A stretch of DNA of 64,000 nt from Cohnella terricola (GCF_007786475.1 NZ_VNJJ01000008.1:124001-188000), one strand, 5' to 3'; numbered from the stretch's first letter, positions 26,707 through 36,386 are shown. Program-made: numbers and translations. The notes: generated by a model from the sequence alone, not told the origin.

Positions 26707-27852
26707 ATGAGCGGCGACTGGTTTATCGCGGACGCCAACGCGGTCACTTGGATATTGATCGCCATCGTGGCATTTTCCTTGTTCCAAGGAATCAGAAGAG
26801 GAGCCTCGGGTTCTTTCAGGCAGCTTTTGTTTTTCTTGGCGAGCACCGCGGCGACAGTCGTCTCCGTGGTGCTCGCGGCGGTTGCCGCCGTCGCGGCATC
26901 ACCCTATTTGCAAAGCCGACTTGCGGAACGTGAGCTGGCGAGACCCGCGTCGGATGTTTCTTTTCTGGGGCAATTCGGCTATACCGCGCTTTCCGGCTTG
27001 AGGGATTTGCCGTTGCTGCGGATTGCCGTTTTGTTTCTAGTCTTCCATACGCTGATCCGGTTGGTCATGGGGATCGCAGCAAATCTATTGTCGTCCGCTT
27101 CTCCGCTTGCCGTCTCCGGAGTTCCTTCGGGAGGCGCGGTGAGCCGTTTGGTCGGCGGAGCGGTCGGAGCAGCGCTTGGAGCAGTAAGGGCTTTGCTGCT
27201 GACGGCCGTCTTATTCGCTTATTGCGCGCTGTTCCCGCAAGGGCCGATGACGGACTACATTCAGCATTCCGGATTGTATCGGGAGGCCGCCTCGCAAGTC
27301 ATTAAACCGGCAACGGGCAATCTTCTGGAAGATCATCTTCCCGTTTTCGCCCAGGCGATGTCGAGCGAGCTTGATCAATTGTGGCAGAAGCGCTACGACA
27401 TTATCGACGCCGAGATGCCGGACGATATCGCGCAAGCGGCGGCCGACGTTACGGCCGGGAAAACCGGCGACGCCGCCAAAGCCCGGGCATTGTACGATTG
27501 GGTGGGCAGCAGAATCTCATACGATAACGAGAAAGTGCGGGTCTACGAGAAATACGGGGAATGGCGAGAGCAGAACCCCGAGCAAACCTTCGCAACCCGC
27601 AAAGGCGTTTGCATAGATTACTCAAGGTTATACGCTTCGATGGCCCGAGCCGTCGGTTTGGACGTTAGGGTCGTGACTGGATTAGGTTACGACGGACGGG
27701 GCGGGTACGGAGCGCACGCATGGAACGAGGTATTCGATTCAGGAGAGGACCGCTGGATACCGCTGGATTCCACATGGGCCAGCACCGGGAATTGGTTCGA
27801 TCCCTCGGGCTTTGCCGATACGCATATACGGAAGGGAGGATTGACCGGGTGA
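26707..27852 (+). CDS. Membrane protein with CvpA-like N-terminus and transglutaminase domain
   Basis: The first ~190 residues have four hydrophobic segments resembling the CvpA/colicin-V-production fold. The C-terminal domain is a transglutaminase-like protease fold with the catalytic triad Cys302 (KGVCIDYSRLYASMARAVGL), His337 (GYGAHAWNEV) and Asp354 (WIPLDSTW). Such proteins act on proteins or cell-wall peptides outside the cell. The PBP gene begins inside its stop (GTGA overlap), suggesting a joint role in wall synthesis or remodelling. Confidence 0.88.
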   Translation: MSGDWFIADANAVTWILIAIVAFSLFQGIRRGASGSFRQLLFFLASTAATVVSVVLAAVAAVAASPYLQSRLAERELARPASDVSFLGQFGYTALSGLRDLPLLRIAVLFLVFHTLIRLVMGIAANLLSSASPLAVSGVPSGGAVSRLVGGAVGAALGAVRALLLTAVLFAYCALFPQGPMTDYIQHSGLYREAASQVIKPATGNLLEDHLPVFAQAMSSELDQLWQKRYDIIDAEMPDDIAQAAADVTAGKTGDAAKARALYDWVGSRISYDNEKVRVYEKYGEWREQNPEQTFATRKGVCIDYSRLYASMARAVGLDVRVVTGLGYDGRGGYGAHAWNEVFDSGEDRWIPLDSTWASTGNWFDPSGFADTHIRKGGLTG

Positions 27853-29936
27853 GCAATAACTTGACGGAAGACGAACAGAAGCGGGAGAATCGCAACCGCA
27901 GACATTTCAGCTTCCGGTTGAACGTCTTTTTCTTTATCACTTTTTTCGCATTTTCTATACTGATTGTCAGACTGGCCTATTTGCAATTCGTGGAAGGGGA
28001 CAACCTCAGGGAAAAGGAGCACCAAATCGGTTCGAAATCGTTACCGGTTCCTCCGATTCGGGGCAACATACTCGATTCCGAAGGCCGGGAGATCGCTTAT
28101 TCGATCTCCACGCAATCATTGTATTATACGCTGGACGTAAAAATGAAAAAGGACGCTGGCATGGAATTTGCCGCCAAACTCGTCGAAGTGTTCGACCGAC
28201 TGGGGGACAAGAACGGCAAGAAGCTTTCGGTTGAGGACGTATTCGAAAAAATGGACTTAACCGGTAGGATGAACTCGTCCTTCCAGCCGCGCAGAATCAA
28301 GACCGGACTGACGAAAGAGGAAATCGCCTACTTCTCCGAGCACCAGCAGGAGTTCAAAGGGATCGAAGTCTTCGAGGAGAGCATTCGCCAGTACAGCGAG
28401 GACCGGGTGGCTGTTCAGCTCGTCGGCTACTTGAAGAAGCTGAGCGGGGCCAAGGATTTGAAGAAATACAACGACATCAACGCCGGTCAGACCGATAAAG
28501 CGCTGAAATATATCGAAACCGAGGAAGTCGGTTACGACGGACTCGAATTGATGTACCAGGATGAACTGAGAGGCAGCAACGGGATCAAGGAATATCCGGT
28601 AAACAACCAAGGCGAGATTATCGGGCCGATGAAGCTGACGAAGCCGGTCAAAGGCGAAAATCTGGTGCTGACGATCAACAAGGATATTCAACAGGTTACG
28701 CAGAAGGCGATCATGGACCAGATTCACTTCGTTCAGACGGCCAAGGGCAGGCAATACGAGAACGCCCACCCGACGACCGGCTATGCCGTGGCGATGGAGG
28801 TCGATACGGGGAAAGTAGTGGCGATGGCGAGCATGCCGGATTACGACCCGAGCGTATGGCAGGGAGGGATCAGCCAGAAAGATCTGGACGCCGTGCAATT
28901 TTTCCAATACAACGGTACGATCAAGGAAGTCCAGCCGCCTTATGAGAAATACGAGGAACGGAAGAACCACCCTTCCTCGCTTGTCTATCTCGGTTCGACG
29001 CAGAAACCGTTGTCCGTGCTTGTAGGCCTTAACGAGAAGCTGTTCACCACAAACTCGACGTTTAACGATCCCGGCTATTTCGAATTCGGCAAAGAGGGAC
29101 ATAAAGTACGGGTATGGAACGCGAGCAAGGCGGCGAACGGTTCGCTTTCTCCGACGAGAGCGATCGCCAAGTCTTCGAACGCGTTTATGTCGGCCATGGT
29201 CGGCAACCGGCTGTATATGCAATATAAAGGCCGCGATGGGGTAGACGTATGGGACGGCTACATGAAGCAGTTCGGGCTTGGCGTCACGACGGGCAGCGGT
29301 CTGCCGAGCGAATCCGCCGGCGTTATCGACTACTACCACGAGGCCGATAAAGCCAGTTCGCAATCGGCGCTTATCCGGGCATCATGGGGCCAACAGGGTC
29401 GATATACGACATTGCAGCTGGCCCAGTACGCCGCGATGCTTGCCAATCACGGGAAGCGGATGAAGCCGCAATTCGTACAGGAAATCCGCGACGTCAACGG
29501 GAACGTGACGCAATCCTATCAATCGGAAGTGCTGAACTCGGTTGACTATCCGGATCAATACTGGAAAACGATCGAAGACGGAATGGCGCAAGTTCCGGTT
29601 CAAGGATTCGAAGGCGTTAACTACACGTTTTTGCGCAAGACGGGAACGTCTCAGCAGGACGTTGGCAAACGTTCCCGGGTAGAGAACGCCGTGTTCATTG
29701 CTTACGCGCCTGCAGACAAACCAAAGCTAGCCGTGGCCGTCGTCGTTCCGGACGGCGGATACGGCGGATGGGGAGCCGCCCCGATCGCCCGCAAAATCTT
29801 CGACGCATACGACGAGAAAGTCGGGCTGCATGGAACTCCGCGCAAGCCCCAGCCTCCGGCGGATACCGAGAATGATTCCCCGGACTCCGCCGACGCGGCC
29901 GGTCACGGCGGCAATGCCGCTGCGAACGGGCAATAG
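27849..29936 (+). CDS. Class B penicillin-binding protein (PBP2/PbpA type)
   Basis: 695 aa. One N-terminal anchor (VFFFITFFAFSILIVRLAYLQ), the dimerisation domain starting PPIRGNILDSEGREIAYS, then the transpeptidase with STQK (Ser383), SSN (442-444) and KTGTSQ (597-602). It crosslinks peptidoglycan, probably for elongation or spore-wall work. The acidic, Asn/Ala-rich C-terminus looks disordered. The start is GTG 27849, with GGGAGG upstream, overlapping the transglutaminase stop by 4 nt. Confidence 0.93.
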   Translation: MSNNLTEDEQKRENRNRRHFSFRLNVFFFITFFAFSILIVRLAYLQFVEGDNLREKEHQIGSKSLPVPPIRGNILDSEGREIAYSISTQSLYYTLDVKMKKDAGMEFAAKLVEVFDRLGDKNGKKLSVEDVFEKMDLTGRMNSSFQPRRIKTGLTKEEIAYFSEHQQEFKGIEVFEESIRQYSEDRVAVQLVGYLKKLSGAKDLKKYNDINAGQTDKALKYIETEEVGYDGLELMYQDELRGSNGIKEYPVNNQGEIIGPMKLTKPVKGENLVLTINKDIQQVTQKAIMDQIHFVQTAKGRQYENAHPTTGYAVAMEVDTGKVVAMASMPDYDPSVWQGGISQKDLDAVQFFQYNGTIKEVQPPYEKYEERKNHPSSLVYLGSTQKPLSVLVGLNEKLFTTNSTFNDPGYFEFGKEGHKVRVWNASKAANGSLSPTRAIAKSSNAFMSAMVGNRLYMQYKGRDGVDVWDGYMKQFGLGVTTGSGLPSESAGVIDYYHEADKASSQSALIRASWGQQGRYTTLQLAQYAAMLANHGKRMKPQFVQEIRDVNGNVTQSYQSEVLNSVDYPDQYWKTIEDGMAQVPVQGFEGVNYTFLRKTGTSQQDVGKRSRVENAVFIAYAPADKPKLAVAVVVPDGGYGGWGAAPIARKIFDAYDEKVGLHGTPRKPQPPADTENDSPDSADAAGHGGNAAANGQ

Positions 29937-29946
29937 GAATCTCGAG

Positions 29947-29972
29947 GAAAGCCGCCCGATTGGGCGGCTTTC
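29947..29972 (+). terminator. Hairpin after the PBP gene
   Basis: GAAAGCCGCCC-GATT-GGGCGGCTTTC stem; T-tail short. Confidence 0.75.
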
Positions 29973-30110
29973 GCGTTGGCGATCGATGATGAGCGACGAT
30001 CCGTCACCCCGTTCCTGCCGGGCGCATTTTCGTCAAAACTTCGATTCGAGGCCCGAAATGTGATAAAATGACGTTAAAATCACAGAGAAAAGTCGGGAGC
30101 GAGAGAACAA

Positions 30111-30866
30111 TTGGCATACGAGATGAAGCAATATCGGCTGTTGGCATTGGATCTGGATGGAACGCTTCTAAACGATCGTAGCGAGATCAGCGAGACGAAC
30201 GCACAGTGGGTCAGACATGCCGTTGAAGCGGGCGTAACGGTCTGCGTTTCTACGGGACGAGGCTTTCAGGGCGCGCTGCCGATCGTCGAGCAATTGGGGT
30301 TGGACTCGCCGATGATAACGGTCAATGGGGGCGAGATCTGGACGAAGCCTCACTCCTTGCATCGGCAAACGTTGTTGGACGTTGAGAAAGTGATGAAGCT
30401 TCATGCGCTGGCGGAACGTCATCCGGATGTATGGTTCTGGGCGTATTCGACGGAAGGCATATACAACAAGGAAAAATGGGCCGGGGACGCGACGGCGTTC
30501 CGCTGGCTGAAGTTCGGCTACTATACCGAGGACGTTCCCGTTTTGAATGAGATTTTGCGGGAAATCCGTGACTGGGAAGGGCTGGAGATCAGCAACTCTT
30601 CACCATATAATATCGAAATCAATCCGGTCGGAGTATCGAAAGCGACGGCGCTGATGGAACTATGCCGGATGAAAGGCTTCGACATGTCCGAGGTCGTGTC
30701 GGTAGGCGATAGTTTAAACGATATCGCCGCGATTCGGGCTTCCGGGCTAGGCGTGGCGATGGGCAACGCACAGGATGAAGTGAAGCTGGCGGCGAATGCC
30801 GTAACGGCGACCAATCAAGAGGACGGAGTAGCCCAGGTCATTCGAAATTACGTACTAAGGACGTGA
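30111..30866 (+). CDS. Cof-type HAD-family phosphatase
   Basis: 251 aa of HAD subfamily IIB. Motif I is LALDLDGTLLND, motif II VCVSTGRG, motif III the lysine in GVSKATALMELC and motif IV VGDSLNDIAAI. Substrates of such enzymes are sugar phosphates or flavin phosphates; none can be chosen here. The start TTG 30111 has GGGAGCGAG upstream; an in-frame ATG at 30123 is the alternative. The DUF456 gene follows 4 nt later. Confidence 0.93.
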   Translation: MAYEMKQYRLLALDLDGTLLNDRSEISETNAQWVRHAVEAGVTVCVSTGRGFQGALPIVEQLGLDSPMITVNGGEIWTKPHSLHRQTLLDVEKVMKLHALAERHPDVWFWAYSTEGIYNKEKWAGDATAFRWLKFGYYTEDVPVLNEILREIRDWEGLEISNSSPYNIEINPVGVSKATALMELCRMKGFDMSEVVSVGDSLNDIAAIRASGLGVAMGNAQDEVKLAANAVTATNQEDGVAQVIRNYVLRT

Positions 30867-30870
30867 TGGC

Positions 30871-31356
30871 TTGGACGTAATAGGTTGGATTCTCATCGTT
30901 GCCTTATTCGCGACGGGAATGGCCGGGGCGGTCGTACCGATATTGCCCGGATCTTTGGCGATCTACGCGGCATTTTTCGTGTATGGCTGGTTTTTCTCGT
31001 TCGAGCCGTTCGGTTGGTGGTTCTGGAGTTTCCAGACGATTATCGTTATCGTATTGTTCGTGGCCGACTATGCGGTCAGCGCCTGGGGAGTCAAGAAATA
31101 CGGCGGGTCCAAAGCTTCCGTCGTCGGAAGCACGATCGGCATTATGATCGGCCCGTTCGTCATCCCGGCTTTCGGCTTGATCATAGGGCCGTTCGCCGGC
31201 GCCGTGCTCGGGGAATTGATCCATGGTTCGGATGTCGTCCGCGCGCTTAAAGTCGGTTGGGGCTCGCTTGTGGGCCTGTTCACGAGCACAGTCGTGAAAA
31301 TATTGCTGCAAGGCGCGATGATCGTCATCTTCATCGTCTGGCTGATCGCGCACTAG
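30871..31356 (+). CDS. DUF456 membrane protein
   Basis: 161 aa with four to five membrane segments. Glycine-rich helices such as GMAGAVVPILPGSLAIYAAFFVYGW and KYGGSKASVVGSTIGIMIGPF are typical of DUF456. The role is unknown. TTG start after AAGGACG, immediately behind the HAD gene. Confidence 0.85.
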   Translation: MDVIGWILIVALFATGMAGAVVPILPGSLAIYAAFFVYGWFFSFEPFGWWFWSFQTIIVIVLFVADYAVSAWGVKKYGGSKASVVGSTIGIMIGPFVIPAFGLIIGPFAGAVLGELIHGSDVVRALKVGWGSLVGLFTSTVVKILLQGAMIVIFIVWLIAH

Positions 31357-31388
31357 CTATAACTAATCCATAACATTTAGAGGTCCCC

Positions 31389-33014
31389 TTGAAAAAAGAT
31401 ACCCTTCTCAAAAGCACGCTCATTCTCGCGGCGGCGGCTCTCGTCGCCCGCGCGCTGGGCATTTTCCAACGAGTGCCGCTCGATTATCTGATGGATGATC
31501 TCGGCAACATCTACTACAACAACGCGAACTCCATTTACCTGCTGCTGCTGATCGTAGCGACAGCGGGCATTCCGAGCGCCGTTAGCAAGATGGTGTCCGG
31601 TCGTTACGCTGTCGGCCGCGTAAAGGAAGCGCAGCAGGTCTACCGCGCCGCGCTGCTGTTCGGCGCAGTCGCCGGGGTCGTCATTACCGTCGGGTTATGG
31701 CTGATCGCACCGGTGATCGCCACGTCGATTCTGAAGGAGCCGGAAGCGGCGTCCGCGATCAGAGCGATCGCGCCTTCTTTGTTGCTCTTCCCGATGATCG
31801 CGATGATGCGCGGGTATTTCCAAGGCCGCCAGTTCGTGACCGCTGGGGGCATCTCTCAGATCATCGAACAGATTTTGCGCGTGCTCGCCGCCGTGATTAT
31901 CGCTTACGCGGTATATTCGGTCAACCCGATGAACGAGGAAGGCATCGCTTCGGGCGCTTCGCTAGGGAGCGTGTTCGGCAGCGTTGGTGCCTTTGCCGTC
32001 ATGCTCTATTACGCTCGGAAGCTAAAGGCAAGCGACCGTCTCGAGCCGCAGACGCAGCGCGACACGTCCAGATCCTTGCGGCTTCGGGCGATCTACAAAG
32101 AGCTTTTCAATCTGTCGATTCCGGTCGTCATGACCGGGATTACGGTGCAGTTGCTTTACACGTTGGACAACTTCATGATCAAATCGCTGACGGTCGGACA
32201 TTTCGAGCAAGCGACGATCAACCACTGGGCGGCGGTATACGGAATGAACGCACAATCGATCGCGGGCATTCCGATCATTCTGGCCGTAGCGCTAAGTCAA
32301 TCGATTATCCCGCACATTTCGTCGGCGCACGCGTTGAAAGACGGCGAACGCGTCGGGAACCAAGCATCGCTTGCGGTTAGAATCGCGCTGTTCAGCGGGA
32401 TGCCGGTTGTGCTGCTGCTTGGCGTTGGGGCTTACAGCGTCAACGGATTGCTCTTCGAGAAACCGACGGGCAGCCAGATCGTCGCGATGCTGACCTTAGG
32501 GACGATTTTCCAGATCGGCATGATGGTGACGAACTCGATACTGCTGGGCATTAGTGAGCCTAAAAAAGCCACGATGCACGCGCTGACCGGCGTGCTGCTC
32601 AAAGTTGTTCTCAGCTTCGCCCTGGCTCCGTTCTTCGGAGTGTACGGGATTATCGCCGCGACGACGGTCTGCTTCATCTGGGCGCTCGCTTTTAATCTGC
32701 TCAGCTTGCGCAAGAGATCGAGGTTTAAGCTTCTGGGCAAACGTTGGGTTCCTTTTCTGCTTACGGTCGGGATTGCCGCGGCCGTACTCGCATTGGTCGA
32801 ATGGGCCGTGCTTGCCGTATGTTCGGGATTGCCGGCCAAGGTGGCGTTTTTCTTGTCCTGCGGAGTGATGGGCGGCGCGCTGCTCGTGCTCTACCCGGCC
32901 TTGCTTGTTTACCTGGGCGTAGTGACCGCGGAGGAAATCTCGACTTACCCTAAGCCGGTTCGCCGTTTATTGGCGCCGTTTATGAAGCTGCGCTCCAGAA
33001 GGGCCGCCGACTGA
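31389..33014 (+). CDS. MurJ/SpoVB-type lipid flippase (YtgP-like)
   Basis: 541-aa MOP-superfamily membrane protein with about 14 segments. The N-terminus (LKSTLILAAAALVARALGIFQRVPL) matches the YtgP/SpoVB group that moves lipid II or related lipids across the membrane. The start is TTG 31389 with AGAGGT upstream. The last 70 nt overlap the 3' end of the converging DUF2515 gene. Confidence 0.9.
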   Translation: MKKDTLLKSTLILAAAALVARALGIFQRVPLDYLMDDLGNIYYNNANSIYLLLLIVATAGIPSAVSKMVSGRYAVGRVKEAQQVYRAALLFGAVAGVVITVGLWLIAPVIATSILKEPEAASAIRAIAPSLLLFPMIAMMRGYFQGRQFVTAGGISQIIEQILRVLAAVIIAYAVYSVNPMNEEGIASGASLGSVFGSVGAFAVMLYYARKLKASDRLEPQTQRDTSRSLRLRAIYKELFNLSIPVVMTGITVQLLYTLDNFMIKSLTVGHFEQATINHWAAVYGMNAQSIAGIPIILAVALSQSIIPHISSAHALKDGERVGNQASLAVRIALFSGMPVVLLLGVGAYSVNGLLFEKPTGSQIVAMLTLGTIFQIGMMVTNSILLGISEPKKATMHALTGVLLKVVLSFALAPFFGVYGIIAATTVCFIWALAFNLLSLRKRSRFKLLGKRWVPFLLTVGIAAAVLALVEWAVLAVCSGLPAKVAFFLSCGVMGGALLVLYPALLVYLGVVTAEEISTYPKPVRRLLAPFMKLRSRRAAD

Positions 33015-34207
33015 AGCTTGTATTGACAGAATAGATGCTCATGGGTCATATCGATGACAAGAGGCGGACGGATTGGACGCAGAAAACTTAATGCTTCTTC
33101 TGGATCGCCAAACCAATCCCGTTCCCGTGACGTAGGCAGCTTGCGATCCGGCCAAGCTTCCGTTAATGCGGGGCTTAGCCATAACGAAGATCGCGAACCG
33201 ACGGCGGCGATATCCGATTCAGCGGATGTCCCGCCGTTTTTGGAAGGCGCGAAGCGATGAGGCCAATAGTCCGCCCGCGATCCCGTGTGAGGAACGTGCC
33301 GAGCGAACGCGGCCGCGGCCCGAAGCACTCGCGGATACGAGAAGAGGAGCCTGTACAGACTTTTGCCGAATTCGATTCGCTCCCGCAAATCCTCGAATCG
33401 TTCCAGCACTCTTCCGGCCAGTCTCATCGGGACCGCGGAACCCGCGTACCCTTTTCTCCAGAGCGGAATTATCGCCTGATTGCTCTGCAAGTAAGGCTGG
33501 ATCCGATACGGCAAGGAATCGATCACGGATTTTCGGAAACCGTCATTCTCAATCACCCGGGATTGAATATAATGCTGCTCGTTGACGATAAGCGCTTCGG
33601 TAAGCGGGACCGGGTTTCGATCCACCCAGAAACGGTTCCAGAACGGGGCCATAAACGAGGAAACGCCGAACCGGGGGAGAAGCGCGAACAAGTTGCGGCC
33701 GGTTCGTTTGCTCTCGGCATACAGCATGAGTTGCGGGTACGCGTCTCCGAAAATAAACGAGTTGCTAGCCTCGAGAAAATCAAAACTCGCGACGATTAGA
33801 TTTTCGTCCATAAGCTGCGGGAGCCATTGCCCCCTCAGATCGGTCATGTTCCATCCGCCGTTGCGCGATACCAGATGGGCGAGGAATGCCCAATGAAGCT
33901 CCGGGCAGGATCGATACATGCTCCAGTAAGCCGCGGTACGGGTTACGTTGTTCCGGTTGCAGGCTGCCGTATCCCGGCGAATCGTTTCGCAGATCCGTTC
34001 GTCGTCCGTCGTCGTAGGTAATCTCGGGAGGGCATGTATCGCCTTATGTAGGTTCCCAGCCAGATCGCCCGCCGGATCGGCGTCGCAACCGAGCGTGATT
34101 CGCCCGCGAGTCAGCCGGTAAGAATGCCATAAACCGTCGGCTTTGCCCCTCAAGCCCCGAAGCAGATTCGTTATCGTTCCGATCGTGAAGCACCTCCTCC
34201 AAATCAT
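32945..34207 (-). CDS. DUF2515 protein (YppC-like)
   Basis: About 420 aa and soluble, rich in Arg and Trp, with segments LHWAFLAHLVSRNGGWNMTDLRG and GDAYPQLMLYAESKRTG typical of Bacillus YppC (DUF2515). The function is unknown. The 3' end overlaps the flippase gene by 70 nt on the opposite strand. The start is unclear: ATG 34207 has no good ribosome site, while a perfect GGAGGAGGTG lies just inside the frame with no ATG/GTG/TTG at a normal distance (an in-frame ATC or ATA would fit). Confidence 0.8.
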   Translation of the reverse strand: MIWRRCFTIGTITNLLRGLRGKADGLWHSYRLTRGRITLGCDADPAGDLAGNLHKAIHALPRLPTTTDDERICETIRRDTAACNRNNVTRTAAYWSMYRSCPELHWAFLAHLVSRNGGWNMTDLRGQWLPQLMDENLIVASFDFLEASNSFIFGDAYPQLMLYAESKRTGRNLFALLPRFGVSSFMAPFWNRFWVDRNPVPLTEALIVNEQHYIQSRVIENDGFRKSVIDSLPYRIQPYLQSNQAIIPLWRKGYAGSAVPMRLAGRVLERFEDLRERIEFGKSLYRLLFSYPRVLRAAAAFARHVPHTGSRADYWPHRFAPSKNGGTSAESDIAAVGSRSSLWLSPALTEAWPDRKLPTSRERDWFGDPEEALSFLRPIRPPLVIDMTHEHLFCQYKLQSAALLERSFINGANKRRTGLG

Positions 34208-34308
34208 TTTGCGGCAGGACTTTCCAATCCGTTCGTCGAATTTATTAAGATTAGGTACACCACATCATTCCGCGTTTCGTTCGAAAACAAATGGGGGGGA
34301 ATTCATAC

Positions 34309-35859
34309 ATGGGCAAAAGAAGTTTTAAAAAATTGGGAATCTTAGTATGTGCATTATTGTTGGCTGTTATCGTCGGTTGCCAATCGGTCGGAGGCGTTAA
34401 CCTGAACGATATGCTTCTGAAGCAGTTGGACGTCTCGAAGCAAGAGCAATCCCAGTCGTTCGAGTTAACGTTCGACGTGAACGAAGAGCTTCTCGCGGAA
34501 GAAGGACCGGATATCGTCAAGGCCGTCAACGCGTTCAAAAAAGTAGCCTTGAACATCACGGAGTCCAAAGTCGACGAGAAGGGCAATCAATGGATGACGG
34601 GCGTGTTCACGTTCGGCAAAGGAACGATTCCGTTTACGCTGCATATCGACGCCAAAGCGGTCAGAATCGATGTCGGCGGGGCCAAGCGTTCGCTTGTTTT
34701 TGAACTTCCCGATATGGAGCAAGCGTTCAGTTTGGAAGGCAAGGATGCGGGCGAGTCGCGCCAAGCGATCGTCGAATCCGTGCGCGAACTGATGAAAAAA
34801 GTAGCCTCTTACTTCGTTAAAGGCTTGCCGAATCCGCCCGTCATTTCAGTAGATCGAGTCACCCAGCCCATTCACGGCGAGTCCACCGCTTTGACGAAGG
34901 TACATGCCGAATTAAACGGAGAACAATTCGGGGAACTGATTGGCGTATACTTGGATAATCTGGTGAAGGATCGAGAAGGGTTCAAAGCGGCCGTAAAAAA
35001 CGTCTATCTGTGGATGGCCGACATGCCGCAGGAAATGAAAGAAGCGTTCGGTGTATCGGACCTATTCGACGGAGATGCGGATTTGGACGAAATGACCGAT
35101 ACGGTAACGGTGTTGCTTTTCCCGAAGCTAAAGGAAGCTCAGAAAGAGTATAAGGAGTTCCGGGGCACAGATGATTGGAAGGAAGCATTCGATAAAGGCA
35201 TTACGATGAAAGCGGACATGTACGTGGACGACTCGCTTCATCTGCGCAAGTGGGCCATGGATATCAACATCGCTCCGGCTGCTTTAACGGTAGAAGATAG
35301 TCCGATCCGCAGTATCAAACTTGCCGCCAGCGGCGAGATATGGAACGTAAACGGAAAAGTGGAAGTTCCGGCCGTGCAAGTTCCGCGGAACGCTTTAAGC
35401 GTAGAGGAACTGAGCGACATGCAGTCTTTCCAGATCGTACGGCTGTTCGAAGAAGATTCGGCCATGTACGATTTGCTTAAAAATGAACTTCATGTGGGCG
35501 ACCAAAGCTTCCAATTAAGCAGCGAGTGGGGCGTTCCTTTCTACGTCGATTCCAAAGGGGTCGCTTACGTTCCGATTCGGTCGACGCTGAAGGAGTTCGG
35601 TATACGTTTAAGCGTTCCGAAAGCCGCGGGAGAGATCCGATTCTACGACGAAGCGACGGGGCAGTCGTTCGTGTTACGCAAAGGGTCGGCAAAAGCGACG
35701 GTCAACGGAAAATCCGTGACATTGGCCCATAAAATTACGGCGGATGCGAACTTCACTTACGTATCGGCAGACGATCTGTTCGGGCTGCTCGGAGCCGAGT
35801 ACGAGATTACGGAGTACGAAGACGGAGAGCTCGTCATGGACGTGACTCGGGAACTGTAA
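34309..35859 (+). CDS. Lipoprotein with C-terminal copper-amine-oxidase-N-like (stalk) domain
   Basis: 516 aa. A signal peptide with lipobox ends in VIVGC. A long helical, Lys/Glu-rich domain follows. The C-terminal ~115 residues (VYVPIRSTL-like AYVPIRSTLKEFG, TVNGKSVTL, VSADDLFGLLGAEYE) form the stalk domain common in Paenibacillus surface proteins. The start ATG 34309 has a GGGGGGG run 9 nt upstream. The specific role is unknown. Confidence 0.85.
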   Translation: MGKRSFKKLGILVCALLLAVIVGCQSVGGVNLNDMLLKQLDVSKQEQSQSFELTFDVNEELLAEEGPDIVKAVNAFKKVALNITESKVDEKGNQWMTGVFTFGKGTIPFTLHIDAKAVRIDVGGAKRSLVFELPDMEQAFSLEGKDAGESRQAIVESVRELMKKVASYFVKGLPNPPVISVDRVTQPIHGESTALTKVHAELNGEQFGELIGVYLDNLVKDREGFKAAVKNVYLWMADMPQEMKEAFGVSDLFDGDADLDEMTDTVTVLLFPKLKEAQKEYKEFRGTDDWKEAFDKGITMKADMYVDDSLHLRKWAMDINIAPAALTVEDSPIRSIKLAASGEIWNVNGKVEVPAVQVPRNALSVEELSDMQSFQIVRLFEEDSAMYDLLKNELHVGDQSFQLSSEWGVPFYVDSKGVAYVPIRSTLKEFGIRLSVPKAAGEIRFYDEATGQSFVLRKGSAKATVNGKSVTLAHKITADANFTYVSADDLFGLLGAEYEITEYEDGELVMDVTREL

Positions 35860-35898
35860 AACGTCAGCTTAGACATTCATAACATGGGGTGAACTTAC

Positions 35899-36246
35899 AT
35901 GCAAAAAATAAACAACGAACAAAAGTTTCGCGAACTTATCGCCGAGGACAGCTTGACGGTAGCCGTATTCAAGACGACCTGGTGCAAGGACTGCCATTTC
36001 ATGGAACCGTTCATCGGGGACGTCGAAGCGGCATATGCGGACCGTTTAACGATGGTGGAAATCGATCGCGACGATCTGCCGGATCTGTGCAGCGAATTGA
36101 ATATTCTCGGCATTCCCAGCTTTATCGCTTTCCGGAAAGGACAGGAGCTTGTGCGGTTCGTCAGCAAACTCCGTAAGACACGCGAGGAAATCGAGCAGTT
36201 CCTGGATCGGGCTGTAGAGGTTTCAAAAGCGTTGGCAGGCAAATAA
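35899..36246 (+). CDS. Thioredoxin-family protein
   Basis: 115 aa. The active site is TTWCKDCHFM (CxxC), and the cis-proline region is ILGIPSFIAFRKGQE. It probably acts as a cytoplasmic thiol-disulfide reductant. The Lys-Asp between the cysteines differs from the WCGPC of standard thioredoxin. GGGGTG precedes the ATG. Confidence 0.9.
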   Translation: MQKINNEQKFRELIAEDSLTVAVFKTTWCKDCHFMEPFIGDVEAAYADRLTMVEIDRDDLPDLCSELNILGIPSFIAFRKGQELVRFVSKLRKTREEIEQFLDRAVEVSKALAGK

Positions 36247-36261
36247 TCGATACGCCAGAAG

Positions 36262-36300
36262 CAGCCCTTTATCCGCGAACCGGGTAAGGGGCTGTATTCT
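36262..36300 (+). terminator. Terminator after the thioredoxin gene
   Basis: CAGCCCTT / AAGGGGCTG stem with a T-rich 3' side. Confidence 0.75.
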
Positions 36301-36369
36301 GTTTGTATCCCGCGCAATGCCGTTCCGATAAAAAAGGCAATAATATGGCATATCCCGCCGGAGCGGGAT

Positions 36370-36386
36370 TGTTCACTTTTTGAACA
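36370..36386 (+). promoter_or_regulatory. Palindromic operator candidate upstream of ctaA
   Basis: TGTTCA-CTTTT-TGAACA is a perfect 6-5-6 inverted repeat just upstream of a TATAAT -10 box (36410-36415). A short GC hairpin (ATCCCGC / GCGGGAT) precedes it. The regulator is not known. Confidence 0.5.

Noticed and set aside
28257-29363. 368-residue frame opposite the PBP gene
   Set aside because: Antisense shadow of a gene with intact catalytic motifs.
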